This document shows positions 27,035-37,400 of a DNA stretch of 64,000 nucleotides, in pieces. This stretch comes from Oxalobacteraceae bacterium. Its GTDB lineage: Bacteria > Pseudomonadota > Gammaproteobacteria > Burkholderiales > Burkholderiaceae_D. How positions within the stretch are numbered: position 1 is the first letter of the stretch; each line of letters opens with the position of its first letter. Under the pieces are notes generated by a model, which saw nothing but the letters and a program-made list of their open reading frames with translations, did not search any database and was not told where the DNA came from. The DNA lies in assembly GCA_947448025.1 (NCBI GenBank), contig CANFLV010000021.1, positions 1-64,000 of the forward strand, given 5' to 3'. The position numbers were made by a program, and so were the translations under genes.

Positions 27035-27529
27035 TCAGCCTTCGACTTCGAGGCGTGTGGTTTCAGCGAGGTCGTCGAGCGCAATGGTGAGGTTCGCCAT
27101 TTCAACGGCTACGCGCGCAGCATCGGTGCCCTTCTCTGCCATGCGAACTTCAGCTTGCTCATCTGTTTCTGTGGTCAGCACTGCATTGGCAATCGGGATG
27201 CCGAAGTCGAGGCCGACGCGCGTGATGCCGGCGCCGGATTCGTTCGAGACCAGTTCGAAGTGATAAGTTTCACCGCGAATCACCGCACCGATGGCGATCA
27301 AGGCATCGAACTGCATGGTCTCAGCCATCTTGCGCAGCGCTAGCGGAATTTCCAGGGCGCCCGGCACAGTGACATGCAGGATGTCTTCATCGTCGACATT
27401 GAGGTGCTTGAGCTCGGCCAGACAAGCCGACAGCAAGCCATGACAGACGTCTTCATTGAAGCGCGCCTGGACGATGCCGATACGCAAACCGACGCCATCG
27501 AGATTAATTTGATAGGTTCCTACACTCAT
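27035..27529 (-). CDS. ribH: 6,7-dimethyl-8-ribityllumazine synthase
   Basis: The 164-residue protein shows [30 protein letters not shown], and [19 protein letters not shown] with the catalytic His. It condenses 3,4-dihydroxybutanone 4-phosphate (made by RibBA upstream) with the pyrimidine intermediate. It lies between ribBA and nusB on the same strand. A short acidic C-terminus follows the core. Confidence 0.96.
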   Translation of the reverse strand: MSVGTYQINLDGVGLRIGIVQARFNEDVCHGLLSACLAELKHLNVDDEDILHVTVPGALEIPLALRKMAETMQFDALIAIGAVIRGETYHFELVSNESGAGITRVGLDFGIPIANAVLTTETDEQAEVRMAEKGTDAARVAVEMANLTIALDDLAETTRLEVEG

Positions 27530-27573
27530 GATTTTTCCTTGTTTGCGCCAGACCGCGAAATCTGGCGTGTGAA

Positions 27574-28686
27574 TTATTTGCCTGGCTTGTCCTGATAACC
27601 GGTCACTTCGAGATCGAAGCCGGTCATCGATGGCATTTTGCGCGGGCTGGCCAGCAGCTTCATCTTGCCAACAGAGAGGTCTTTCAGAATTTGCGCGCCG
27701 ATACCGTAGGTACGCAAATCCATGCGGGCTGCACGCGGCTTAGGCTGGTCTTGCGGGCTGTTCAAGGCGGCGAACTGGGCAAACATCTGCTCGGCCGACT
27801 CTTCGCAGTTAAGCAGCACCATTACGCCACGCTCGGACGCCTTAATCGCGGCCATCGCTGCGGCCATGTTCCATGAATGCGTGGTCGCTTCGGTTTCCAG
27901 CAAATCCAGGATCGATACCGGCTGATGCACGCGCACCAGGGTCTCGAGATCGGCGGCGATATCGCCATGCACCAGCGCCAGATGCGCGCAGCCGCTGGGC
28001 TTGTCGCGATAGGCGATCGCCTTGAAGCTGCCGTAGGCGGTGTTCATCGTGCGCTCGGCGATACGCTCGACGATGCTTTCATGCTGGCTGCGATAGTGGA
28101 TCAGGTCCGCGATCGTACCGATTTTGAGCTTATGTTCTTTGGCGAATTCAATCAGGTCCGGCAAGCGCGCCATGCTGCCGTCGTCCTTCATGATTTCGCA
28201 GATCACCGCAGCCGGCGTCAAGCCAGCCAGTTCAGCGAAGTCACAGCCGGCTTCGGTATGGCCTGCGCGCATGAGCACGCCGCCTTTTTGCGCCTTGAGC
28301 GGGAAGATGTGGCCGGGCTGGACGATATCGATTGCCTTCGCATGTTTGGCGACGGCGACTTCGATGGTCTTGGCGCGGTCGGCGGCGGAAATGCCGGTCG
28401 TGACGCCTTCAGCAGCTTCGATCGAGACCGTGAAATTGGTGCCATAGGAGGTGCCGTTACGGGTCGTCATCATCGCCAGGTTCAGCTGCTCGCAGCGTTC
28501 TTCCGTGAGCGTGAGGCAAATCAGGCCGCGGCCGAATTTCGCCATGAAATTGATCGCCTCGGGCGTGACGAATTCGGCTGCCAGCACCAGATCGCCTTCG
28601 TTTTCGCGGTCCTCTTCGTCAACGAGTACGACCATGCGGCCGGCGCGCAATTCAGTGATGATTTCTTGGGTAGTTGAAATTGACAT
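27574..28686 (-). CDS. ribBA: 3,4-dihydroxy-2-butanone-4-phosphate synthase with degenerate GTP cyclohydrolase II domain
   Basis: The 370-residue protein has an intact N-terminal RibB domain (about 1-205) with [39 protein letters not shown] and [14 protein letters not shown]. The C-terminal half (about 206-360) aligns with GTP cyclohydrolase II and keeps [12 protein letters not shown], but where RibA has its zinc-binding C-x10-C-x-C stretch this protein reads [19 protein letters not shown], with no cysteine. So only the DHBP synthase activity is expected, as in the RibBX variant known from Proteobacteria. A genuine ribA must be elsewhere. Confidence 0.93.
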   Translation of the reverse strand: MSISTTQEIITELRAGRMVVLVDEEDRENEGDLVLAAEFVTPEAINFMAKFGRGLICLTLTEERCEQLNLAMMTTRNGTSYGTNFTVSIEAAEGVTTGISAADRAKTIEVAVAKHAKAIDIVQPGHIFPLKAQKGGVLMRAGHTEAGCDFAELAGLTPAAVICEIMKDDGSMARLPDLIEFAKEHKLKIGTIADLIHYRSQHESIVERIAERTMNTAYGSFKAIAYRDKPSGCAHLALVHGDIAADLETLVRVHQPVSILDLLETEATTHSWNMAAAMAAIKASERGVMVLLNCEESAEQMFAQFAALNSPQDQPKPRAARMDLRTYGIGAQILKDLSVGKMKLLASPRKMPSMTGFDLEVTGYQDKPGK

Positions 28687-28922
28687 TCGATGATCCTTAT
28701 CAGCCCGCTATTTTAAAGGATTTACGCTGCCCCTACCCTTTCCTCTGGAGCAAATGCACGCAAATGCGGGCTTAAATCAATTCGGCGACGACAATTTTTG
28801 TCTGTTTGCCTTCATGCACCCAGGCGCGCCAGATCAGGGATGGCAGTTTTACCATCTTCCAGAACCAAATTCGGGCGTAACCATCTACCAAATAGGCGAT
28901 ACCCATAGTCCCGGGAGCGATC

Positions 28923-29552
28923 ATGATCACTCAGGCATTGCTGGTGCGACTGAAAGCGCGGCATGGTCGCGAGGACGAGCTTGAACGATATCTGCAATCC
29001 TTGCCTGTGCTGGTGCAGCAAGAGACACACATGCGCGCCTGGTTTGCATTGCGTTTCGGGCGTGGCGACTATGGGGTGTTTGCGGCGTTTGCCAGCGTCG
29101 ATGCACGCGACCATCACATGGCTGGTGCGGCAGTACGCAGCATGCGCGGTCAGGCCGATTTTTTGCTGGAAGGTCAGCCGCACTTTCGCCGTTGCGCGGT
29201 GCTGGTCAACAAATTGCCCGGCGCAGCGTTTGCTGAATTACCGAAAAAAGCACTGCTGCTCAGCTTCAAGGCGAAAGCCGGCCATACCCTCGAAGTTGAA
29301 CAATTCCTGCGCGATTCCAAAGCCACAGTCACGCAGGAAGTACGCACCAGCGCCTGGTTTGCACTGCTGCTCGACGACGGCAGCTATGGCAGTTTCAGCG
29401 TATTTCCGGACAAGAGTGCGCGCGTCCAGCATTTAACTGGTCAAGTCCCGCGCGATCTGGCAATCCATTCCCTGTCACTGCTGGGCAGCATGCCCGACCT
29501 TGACATGATGGTCGTGCTGGCGACGACTTTGTCGAAGCCGGAACAAGTCTGA
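28923..29552 (+). CDS. Tandem antibiotic-biosynthesis-monooxygenase-like (dimeric alpha-beta barrel) protein
   Basis: The 209-residue protein has a ferredoxin-like ABM fold and consists of two related halves. RLKARHGREDELERYLQSL near residue 9 is echoed by SFKAKAGHTLEVEQFL near residue 116, and HMRAWFALRFGRGDYGVF by VRTSAWFALLLDDGSYGSF. Single ABM domains normally dimerise, so the fusion gives a one-chain dimer. The gene stands alone between ribE and ribBA on the opposite strand. A GGGAGCGATC context gives an acceptable ribosome site. Reaction and substrate are unknown. Confidence 0.75.
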   Translation: MITQALLVRLKARHGREDELERYLQSLPVLVQQETHMRAWFALRFGRGDYGVFAAFASVDARDHHMAGAAVRSMRGQADFLLEGQPHFRRCAVLVNKLPGAAFAELPKKALLLSFKAKAGHTLEVEQFLRDSKATVTQEVRTSAWFALLLDDGSYGSFSVFPDKSARVQHLTGQVPRDLAIHSLSLLGSMPDLDMMVVLATTLSKPEQV

Positions 29553-30170
29553 TCAGATGGCCGTGGCCGACAGCATGCGCTCAACGTAGCGCGCGATCAG
29601 GTCGATCTCCAGATTGACCTTCGCGCCGCGATGCAAATGCTTCAGCGTCGTGACTTCAATGGTATGCGGAATCAGGTTGATCGAGAACTGGCAGCCTGAC
29701 TCGAGGTCAGTGACGCGATTGACCGTCAGCGAGACGCCATTGACGACGACTGAACCCTTGTAGGCCAGATATTTGGCCAAGGAGCGAGGCGCTTCGATGA
29801 CGAGTTCCCAGGATTCGCCGACGGCTTCGAATTTTTCTACAGTGCCGAGTCCGTCGACATGGCCGGACACCAGATGGCCACCGAGTCGCTCGGCCAGGGT
29901 CAGCGCCTTTTCGAGATTGACTTCACTGAGTGCGTCGAGACCGGCGGTGCAATTAAGGCTTTCGCGCGAGATGTCGATGATGAAACCGTCTGCGGTCTTT
30001 TCAACCACCGTCATGCAGGCGCCATTGAGCGCAATCGAGTCGCCCAGCCCGACATCGTCCATGGCCAGACCACCGGCGTCGATCGTCAGGCGCAGGCCAG
30101 CGTCAGCTTGTGTGCCCAAGGGTGTGATATGCGTAATTTTGCCGACAGCGGCGACGATTCCAGTAAACAT
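29553..30170 (-). CDS. ribE: Riboflavin synthase, alpha subunit
   Basis: The start is set at 30170 (MFTGIVAAVGKITHITPL), the invariant N-terminus of the family. The longer frame to 30362 would run into ribD. The 205 residues form two lumazine-binding repeats, the first with GDSIALNGACMTV and the second with GSVVVNGVSLTVNRV. It dismutates two lumazines to riboflavin. It starts 16 bp after the ribD stop and the ribosome site is weak, suggesting coupling. Confidence 0.95.
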   Translation of the reverse strand: MFTGIVAAVGKITHITPLGTQADAGLRLTIDAGGLAMDDVGLGDSIALNGACMTVVEKTADGFIIDISRESLNCTAGLDALSEVNLEKALTLAERLGGHLVSGHVDGLGTVEKFEAVGESWELVIEAPRSLAKYLAYKGSVVVNGVSLTVNRVTDLESGCQFSINLIPHTIEVTTLKHLHRGAKVNLEIDLIARYVERMLSATAI

Positions 30171-30186
30171 GTTGGGAGCTTTTAGT

Positions 30187-31290
30187 CTAGGGATGAATGG
30201 GGGAGAAGCGCGCCAGAATGCGCAAATCTGCGCCGATCTGCCGGACTTCGTGAAAGGTGAGATTGCGCTTTTGTTCGAGATTGTCGAGCACGCCAAGATC
30301 ATACAAGCCCAGCGCATCGCCGAGCAAGGTCGGCGCCAGATAAAGCAAGAGCTCGTCGACACAGCCTTCGCGTATCAGTGAACCGTTGAGCTTGAAGCCG
30401 GCTTCGACATGCAGCTCATTGCACTGGCGTCGGCCGAGTTCATCGATCATGGCCGGCAAATCGACTTTGCCATCGCGATTCGGCAGGACGATGACTTCCG
30501 TGCCGGTGTCCGCGAGACGCGCAATTTTTTCAGTGTCGCCGTGTGCCGCCACCACGAGGCTACCGCCGCCACTGAGGATGCGCGCATCCGGATGGATTTG
30601 CAGGCGGCTGTCGACGATGATGCGCTGCGGCTGGCGTGGTGTCGCCACGGCGCGCACCGTCATTTGCGGATCGTCTTCGATTACGGTGCCGATACCAGTG
30701 ACGATGGCACAGGCGCGCGCGCGCCACTGATGACCGTCGTCGCGCGCAGTCTGGCTGGTGATCCACTGGCTCTGGCCGTTGTGCAGTGCCGTCTTGCCAT
30801 CGAGACTGGCCGCCGCTTTCATGCGTACCCACGGCCGGCCGCGCTGCATGCGCGCGAAAAAGCCGATGTTCAGTTCGCGCGCGGCATCTTCCAGCACACC
30901 GCTGGTGACGGCGATGCCGGCCGCACGCAGCCGCTCGTAGCCCTGCCCAGCAACGAGCGGATTCGGGTCTGCCATGGCGCCGACCACGCGCGCCACACCT
31001 GCCTTGACGAGGGCATCGGCACAAGGCGGCGTGCGACCGAAATGGCTGCAGGGTTCGAGGGTGACATAAGCGGTCGCGCCCCTGACGTCAATGCCGCGGC
31101 GCGCGGCATCGTTGAGCGCCTGGATTTCGGCATGCGCCTGTCCAGCCGGCTGCGTGTGTCCCGCGCCGATGACCTGACCATGCTGTACCAGAATGCAGCC
31201 CACACGCGGATTCGGCGTGGTCGTGTACATGCCTTTGGCGGCCCACTCAAGCGCGATCGCCATGCCTTGTTCATCACTATGGATATCCAC
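30187..31290 (-). CDS. ribD: Bifunctional pyrimidine deaminase/reductase RibD
   Basis: The 367-residue protein has an N-terminal zinc deaminase (HAEIQALNDA, TLEPCSHFGRTPPCADAL) and a C-terminal reductase (VRMKAAASLDGKTALHNGQS, then GIGTVIEDDPQMTVR). It converts the GTP-derived pyrimidine intermediate in riboflavin synthesis. It precedes ribE on the same strand. The whole set ribD-ribE, then ribBA-ribH-nusB is leftward, interrupted only by one gene on the opposite strand. Confidence 0.96.
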   Translation of the reverse strand: MDIHSDEQGMAIALEWAAKGMYTTTPNPRVGCILVQHGQVIGAGHTQPAGQAHAEIQALNDAARRGIDVRGATAYVTLEPCSHFGRTPPCADALVKAGVARVVGAMADPNPLVAGQGYERLRAAGIAVTSGVLEDAARELNIGFFARMQRGRPWVRMKAAASLDGKTALHNGQSQWITSQTARDDGHQWRARACAIVTGIGTVIEDDPQMTVRAVATPRQPQRIIVDSRLQIHPDARILSGGGSLVVAAHGDTEKIARLADTGTEVIVLPNRDGKVDLPAMIDELGRRQCNELHVEAGFKLNGSLIREGCVDELLLYLAPTLLGDALGLYDLGVLDNLEQKRNLTFHEVRQIGADLRILARFSPIHP

Positions 31291-31510
31291 GTAATTATTT
31301 GAATTTGATTGAACAGGCCGGTACTTTACCGCGGATTAGCCAGTACTGCCGTGACTGGCCAATGTTTGGGAATGCAGCCTGCTGCGGAAAATAGTCTGGG
31401 TTGTATCTTTCAGTTGCTAAACGGGCACCCAACCCGTTATTGTTGCGCTCATCATCACAGCCGGCGCGGGTATGCGCGGCTTAGTCTGCCGGATCAACAT
31501 TCAACAGTAA

Positions 31511-33055
31511 ATGTCCATGAAAAAACTCACTTTTGCGCTTTTGGTCGCCATCTGTATGACCCTGCCCTTTTCTGCGCTGGCAGAAACGCCGCAAGCCACC
31601 AAGTCCGTCGATGGCATTGCCTGGCATCAGGGCGACGTGGAGGCAGCGTTTGCCAAGGCCAAGGCGAGCAACAAACCACTGTTCCTGTATTGGGGCGCGA
31701 CATGGTGCCCGTACTGCAATCAGGTCAAGGCCACCATTTTCAATCGCCAGGCCTTCATTGAACGCTCACGCCAGTTCGTGCCGGTCTACATGGATGCTGA
31801 CTTGCCCAGTGCGCAAAAGATCGGCGCGCGCTTCAAGGTGCGCGGCTATCCGACCATGATTTTGTTCAAACCCGACGGCAGTGAAATCGTGCGGCTGCCT
31901 GGCGAAGTCGACAGCGAGCGCTACCTGCAGGTGCTTAACGCCGGCATGAGCGCAAAGCGACCACTCAATGAAACATTGCAGGCCGCCCTGACCCAGCCGG
32001 CAAGCTTGACGCCGAATGAATGGCGCCTGCTGGCATTTCATTCCTGGGAAGGTGGCGATCAACAACTCATAGCCGCACAGGATTTGCCGCGCACACTGCA
32101 AGGCCTCGCGCAAAGCGCCCCGGCCGGCGACAGCGCCACGCGCCTGGCACTGACGGCCCTGGTCGTCTCATCCACCGCCAAAGCCGGGGACGCTGCCGAC
32201 ATCGACAAAGCTGCGGCGGTCGCACGCCTGTCCGGGCTGCTGTCGGCCCCCGCCACGACCAAAGCCTATGCCGACATCTTCACCAATTATGCCGGTGACC
32301 TGATGAAATTTCTCAGCACTGGCGATACGCCGGAAAGCGCGGCACTGACCAAGGCCTATCTCGGCGCGATGCAAAAACTGGCAGCCGACCTGACGATTTC
32401 GCGCACGGATCGTATCGGCGCGCTGTCGGCGCAGGTGGCGATCGCCCGGCTGGACACACCCATCGGCGCGCTCGATGCCGACCTGATCAGCTCTGTCCGC
32501 GAGGGCATCAGCAAGACCGAGCGCGCCACCACCGATATCTATGAGCGCCAGTCGGTCATCCATGCCGCCGCCGGCACCTTGGGCGAGGCAGGTTTGCTGG
32601 ACGAATCCGATGCCTTGCTGAAAGCGGAATTGCAGCGCTCCCATGCGCCCTACTATTTCATGTCTGGCCTCGCCGCCAATGCCAAGAAGCGCGGCGACAA
32701 AGCCGCTGCCATCGATTGGTACGAGCAGGCTTATCTGGCCTCAAAAGGACCCGCCACGCGCATCCGTTGGGGTAGCGGCTATACCAATAACCTGATTGAC
32801 CTAGCACCCGAGCAGGAGTCGCGCATTGAAAAGCTGGTGACCCAGATCCTGGCCGAAGTTGCCGCCACGCCGGACGCGTTTTACGATGGTAACCAGCGTG
32901 CGCTGGAACGCATGGGTGCCAAATTGGCAGGCTGGAATCGCGATGGCAAACATGCCGGGGCATACGGTCGACTACAGGCACAGCTCGATGGCATTTGCGG
33001 CAAACTGCCGAGTGGTGACAGTCAGCGTGCAGCTTGCCAGAAAATTCTGAATTGA
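31511..33055 (+). CDS. Secreted thioredoxin-fold protein with long helical C-terminus
   Basis: The 514-residue protein has a signal peptide (MKKLTFALLVAICMTLPFSA, ending ALAE) and a thioredoxin-like domain (about 40-150) with the redox motif WCPYC in GATWCPYCNQV and a cis-Pro segment GYPTMIL. The remaining 350 residues look helical and repeat-like, and no family was recognised. It probably acts on disulfides or acts as a periplasmic redox protein. The start could be the ATG at 31511 or at 31517. It stands alone between the rib genes and the pilin operon. Confidence 0.8.
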   Translation: MSMKKLTFALLVAICMTLPFSALAETPQATKSVDGIAWHQGDVEAAFAKAKASNKPLFLYWGATWCPYCNQVKATIFNRQAFIERSRQFVPVYMDADLPSAQKIGARFKVRGYPTMILFKPDGSEIVRLPGEVDSERYLQVLNAGMSAKRPLNETLQAALTQPASLTPNEWRLLAFHSWEGGDQQLIAAQDLPRTLQGLAQSAPAGDSATRLALTALVVSSTAKAGDAADIDKAAAVARLSGLLSAPATTKAYADIFTNYAGDLMKFLSTGDTPESAALTKAYLGAMQKLAADLTISRTDRIGALSAQVAIARLDTPIGALDADLISSVREGISKTERATTDIYERQSVIHAAAGTLGEAGLLDESDALLKAELQRSHAPYYFMSGLAANAKKRGDKAAAIDWYEQAYLASKGPATRIRWGSGYTNNLIDLAPEQESRIEKLVTQILAEVAATPDAFYDGNQRALERMGAKLAGWNRDGKHAGAYGRLQAQLDGICGKLPSGDSQRAACQKILN

Positions 33056-33181
33056 AGCCGGCACAAACCTAAGTACCCGATCAAATAAAACGGCGATTGT
33101 CTGCGGCGCTAGCCGGCGCGCTATTGCCTTGCATAGGCGTCGCCGCAAAAATCCATGGAATGAGCAGCAAAGTTTCTGAGC

Positions 33182-33748
33182 CTAACTGTCGCAGCCCGTA
33201 TCGACTGCCGGATTGCAAACGCGCGGGCGACCAATAAAATTGATCACGATTTTTCGGCTTTCCCCACCCATCGTCAAAATCCAGCTACCGGAACGGGATG
33301 CCTGGGCACTCGCATTTGATCGTGTGCCACCGCTGGCGTTGTAAGCGAGATAAGGTGGCTTGGCGGCGGTAAAGTTCGAGGTGACCGTCATGTCGTTTGG
33401 CAAGGGTCCGTGAACGAAAATAATTGTCTCTGTGGAGTCCGGTATTTGATTACCGTTCTCATCCACAAACACAGTCCAGCCTTTTTTCCAGTCACTCCCG
33501 TCGGTGGGCGCCATGTCGACGCGTCGGCCGCGCCCGATGGCTTCGGCACGGGTGAGGTTCACAGAGGCGAAAAAATCATTGACGCTGCTCGTGAGGCGCT
33601 GTTTGCGGAGCATGTCCCGAAATGAGGGCGCCGCCAAGGTCACCATGATCGCCGCGATGACCAGCACGAACAGTAATTCAATACTGGTGAAGCCCTTGCA
33701 ACACTGTCGGCATTGCAAAGGGCAAAATTTTGTCTGCCTCACCAGCAT
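33182..33748 (-). CDS. Type IV minor pilin, FimT/FimU (GspH) family
   Basis: The start at 33748 has a GGCGGGAA ribosome site and lies 10 bp inside the end of the pilE-like gene. The prepilin site is CKG-FTSIELLFVLVIAAIMV with Glu at +5. About 188 residues, with a GspH-type globular part and a Cys pair near the C-terminus (CNPAVDTGCDS). Minor pilins like this prime pilus assembly with PilV, PilW, PilX and PilE. It is the last gene of the operon. Confidence 0.88.
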   Translation of the reverse strand: MLVRQTKFCPLQCRQCCKGFTSIELLFVLVIAAIMVTLAAPSFRDMLRKQRLTSSVNDFFASVNLTRAEAIGRGRRVDMAPTDGSDWKKGWTVFVDENGNQIPDSTETIIFVHGPLPNDMTVTSNFTAAKPPYLAYNASGGTRSNASAQASRSGSWILTMGGESRKIVINFIGRPRVCNPAVDTGCDS

Positions 33749-34350
33749 ATTCCCGCCTTTGTTTCGGGTTCCGTCGCCTTGGTGCCATTCGTACTCAAGG
33801 TGAGCTTGCCACATACCGGATCAGAATAGTTCTTGTTGACATTGCTGGTGCCGGGCGTTGCGACCAGAGTGAGGCAGGAACGCGTCGATGTTTCGTTGGC
33901 ACATTTAACGCCCGAAATTTCATAGGCGCTGCTGCTGGCAGTGACGCCGGAAAACGCCTTGAATTTTTTCGCTTCGGCATTATCGCCATTAGCGCTGCCG
34001 AAGTCGAAAGGTATGTACTGGCCCTTTTGCGAATAATACCGCTCCTGCTCCTGCATCAATTGCAGCAAGGCCGCGCGGGCTTCTGCGCGACGGACTTTGC
34101 GCAAGGCTTCTTGATAAGAGGGAAAGGCAATGGCCGACAAGAGCGCAATGATGACCACGGCGATCATCAGGTCAACCAGCGTAAAACCACGACTGTATCG
34201 TGATTTCAATTGAAGTTCAGGCGCTTTGCTTGCGCGTCCTGCCCTTGCTCGTTGCAGCCTCAGAGGGCTGAAGAATTGACCGCGTATTTGCCCCTGTACC
34301 GACAAAGCATTTCCCACCCACTCTTTTTCGATGTTGATTGAACGCACCAT
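33739..34350 (-). CDS. pilE: Type IV pilin, PilE family
   Basis: The prepilin cleavage site RG-FTLVDLMIAVVIIALL is clear, followed by the helix and a globular domain with paired Cys and the C-terminal GICW. Position +5 is Asp, where pilins normally have Glu. The start is uncertain: the ATG at 34350 has AGGA five bases upstream but gives a long leader of about 55 residues. A TTG at 34209 would give a usual short leader (MKSRYSRG) but has no clear ribosome site. The frame begins at 34371. Confidence 0.85.
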   Translation of the reverse strand: MVRSINIEKEWVGNALSVQGQIRGQFFSPLRLQRARAGRASKAPELQLKSRYSRGFTLVDLMIAVVIIALLSAIAFPSYQEALRKVRRAEARAALLQLMQEQERYYSQKGQYIPFDFGSANGDNAEAKKFKAFSGVTASSSAYEISGVKCANETSTRSCLTLVATPGTSNVNKNYSDPVCGKLTLSTNGTKATEPETKAGICW

Positions 34351-34401
34351 ATTCATCCTGTCGAGTACCATTTCACTTTACCGGGCAAACCGAATGTCCT
34401 G

Positions 34402-37400
34402 TCAGGGCTGGCTTGACGTACTAGTCGTTGCAGCATCCCGTAATTCTTGCCAGTTAGTGATTTCACGCCAGCTGAAGCGCCCTGCCGGCATATTGACTGT
34501 GACGCTGGCGGATTCAGCAATGCTCTGTTGTGTATTGCCGCTGGCACCAGCGCCGACATTCAATACGCGCATGCTTTTACTAGCGGTGCGCTTGCCTACG
34601 GCATTCCGATGTCCAGCCGTCGCATTACCCATTTGAAAGACGACGGGTGCGCTGAGCAAGCCAACCGTGGAGGAAAAGCCGGTCAAATCGCTGCTGAGTC
34701 CATTCAAAGCATTCATTGAATAGGCACGCCCGCCAGCAGCAGCACAGGGATCGTTGCCGGGCATAATCGTATTGAAATACAGCTGAGCGTCGACGAGGAG
34801 TGGATTGGCCACGGCACGCTCGCCTGTGACATTGGAGTCGACGAAATCGAAATACCAGCCTTTTTTTGTGAGCGATTCAAATCCCGGTGTTGCCGTATAA
34901 ATGAATTTTTCACCGGTAATCGTATAGGCGTTTTCCAGGTTGTTCAGGGAGAGCGAACGCTGCTTCAAATCATTGCGTGAGCTAACTTGATAGCCGTCTG
35001 CGGTACTGTCATAAATTGCATAAAATGATTGCTTCTTAAAATTACCGGGAACCAGATCGGCCTTCTCGACAAATTTTCCGGTACCGAACAGGACGACATA
35101 ACCGCCGCCAGGGGCAAAGACAATTTTTGGCTGCATGGTGATCGGCTGGGCAACTGCCGGGTTACCCCCATCGACAGCGGAAAATAGCGGGGTGCTGGAA
35201 TTGGTACCGAGAGCGCTACTCCAGGGCGGCGAGCCCTTGAAATTCAAACGCCACAATTTCCCCTGTAAATCACCCAGATAAGCAAATTGCACGGCGCCAT
35301 CAGCACCGATCGCAAGCGCCGGCGGGCTTACACCATATTGTGCGGACGAATTCAGGTTACTCAGGACGATTTTGTAGTAATTGACGCCAAGTGACCATGC
35401 GGCGTTCGCAGCTTTATCGAGCGAGAGTAAAAACAAGGCGCCGGAGGCCGCCGTCGTACTGTCGCTACTATAATTATTCAAGCCGCTAGGCACGACGACA
35501 TAGTATTTATATTCGGCGATGCCATTCGCATTCACCCCTGTTTTGAATTTTGCTATGGCAGGTGCGCCCATCAGGTTGCCCATATCGGCATCGTCGGCGT
35601 TGCTGAATTCGAAGAGCACACCGCCGCCCGTGGAGAAATTGGCGGGATCAGAAACATCCAGCGCGAACACGCCTTTCGCACCGCCACCAAAGCCGGCTGC
35701 AAGGACGGTCTTCCAGTTACTGCCGACCATTGCCTCCGTGACCGCGATCTGGCCATCAAGATAGGGCCTGTGCACATATTCCGGTGAAGTCAGCTGGTTC
35801 AGCTTTGACAATAACAGCTGGGGGATATAGGCGAATGTTTCAGAACCGTCTGCCGCATCAAATGCGTGCAGCATGCCATCATTGGCACCGACATAGACAG
35901 TTGGCTTGCGGCTGACTTTTGCGTCGTAAAATGTCTTATACTCCGCGCCCTGGATCGCCCTGCTGGGGGCGCCAACAAGAACAACATTGCTATTGATGAT
36001 ATCGCCAAGCAGGGAGATGCGATAGCGCAAAAATCCACTCGGATTGCCGAGCTCGTCAGTGCGGACACCGCGTAAATAATTAAGCCGTTTTTCGCCCAAG
36101 CTATCGCTCGAACCATCAATTGGCGAAGTGTTCAGTAAGGCCTGCTGATTTGCATTCAACTTGTCCCATTTGAACTCGATCAATTTTAATGAAGACTTCA
36201 ACCATGAACTATCAAGCTCCAACTTGGCTGTATAAATGTTGCGTGACGCTGGGTTAGGCGATGCCGCAGTTGAGTCGGTGTCAGTGAGCAAATTGCCGGC
36301 CTCCCATTCAGGCGTGGTAGCAAGATTCAAGTTACTTGCGGCATTAGTCGGTTCTGCCGCGCTGATCTTCATTTTTTTCAGGTTGCCTATCCATTGCGGG
36401 GCGCGAAAGCCGGCCTGGTAAAGGAAGCTGCTATCAGGTTCCAGCCTAGTGCTGTCCACGGCGGGTGCGGAGAGGCTCATGCTGCTGAAAGCGGCGATGC
36501 CCGGACTAATTTTCTTTAGTGCTTTCACCAGCGTCCCTGGCTGGCTGGCAAGAAAATAATTGTCAGGAATCCCATCGCGATTGGCATCCCAAGCCAAAGA
36601 ACTGCTTCTAACTTTCGTCACACCATCCGCAGCTAGGGACACGAAGGGATTCGCTGGTGCCTCGCCGCTCACATCATCAAAGCCGCCGTATTTTGCGGCC
36701 AGATAAAGTTGGCTTTTGCGCGGCCTATCTGGCTGACGGTTAGTATTGTCTACCAGACCGTTACCGTCTTGATCAAGATCTATCATGAAGGTCTTCACGC
36801 GCACGGGTTTGTCCACACGGATATTGTTCGTATTGGCCCAGTAGGCAAGCCCGCTGATGTAATAGCTGCCGTACTTAAGCACGCCGGTCTGCCTATCTTC
36901 AAGACCGGCCAGATCCGGATCTTTATTTGGATTGCCGACCCTTGGGGTGCTCTTATCCGCCTCCATTTCACCAAGTGTTTTGGTCCAGGAATAAGCATTG
37001 AGCGTGGGTGTTTGATTGGCGACCGCAGCTTCACCCATGCGCGTCGAATCATGCCAGATCGTTCTCGGACTACCGGGAACATAAAAATCATAATTAGTAA
37101 AAGCATCAGCGACCACCGCGATCTGATTTCGCTGACAGGACGCGATCACTGGATCGGTCCAGGTGCTGATCGCCGGATAGTTATCCTTCATGGCATCGGT
37201 GATGGAACTCATTGCATCCGACGTCGGCTGTTTTCCTTGCAAGTAACGTATCCCTTCGTAAAATAATTCACTGACAGGATCATGCGATCGATAATTTCCG
37301 CTACGACCAAATTGGTTGACGTAGTTGATCAGGCCACTCCTGGCGGTCGTACCGCCAGTGTCACTCGCAGATGCACTATCGGGATTGGTTTTGAGGATGC

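Noticed and set aside
28687..28922. Possible FMN riboswitch before ribBA
   Set aside because: The conserved FMN-aptamer blocks were not found on either strand.
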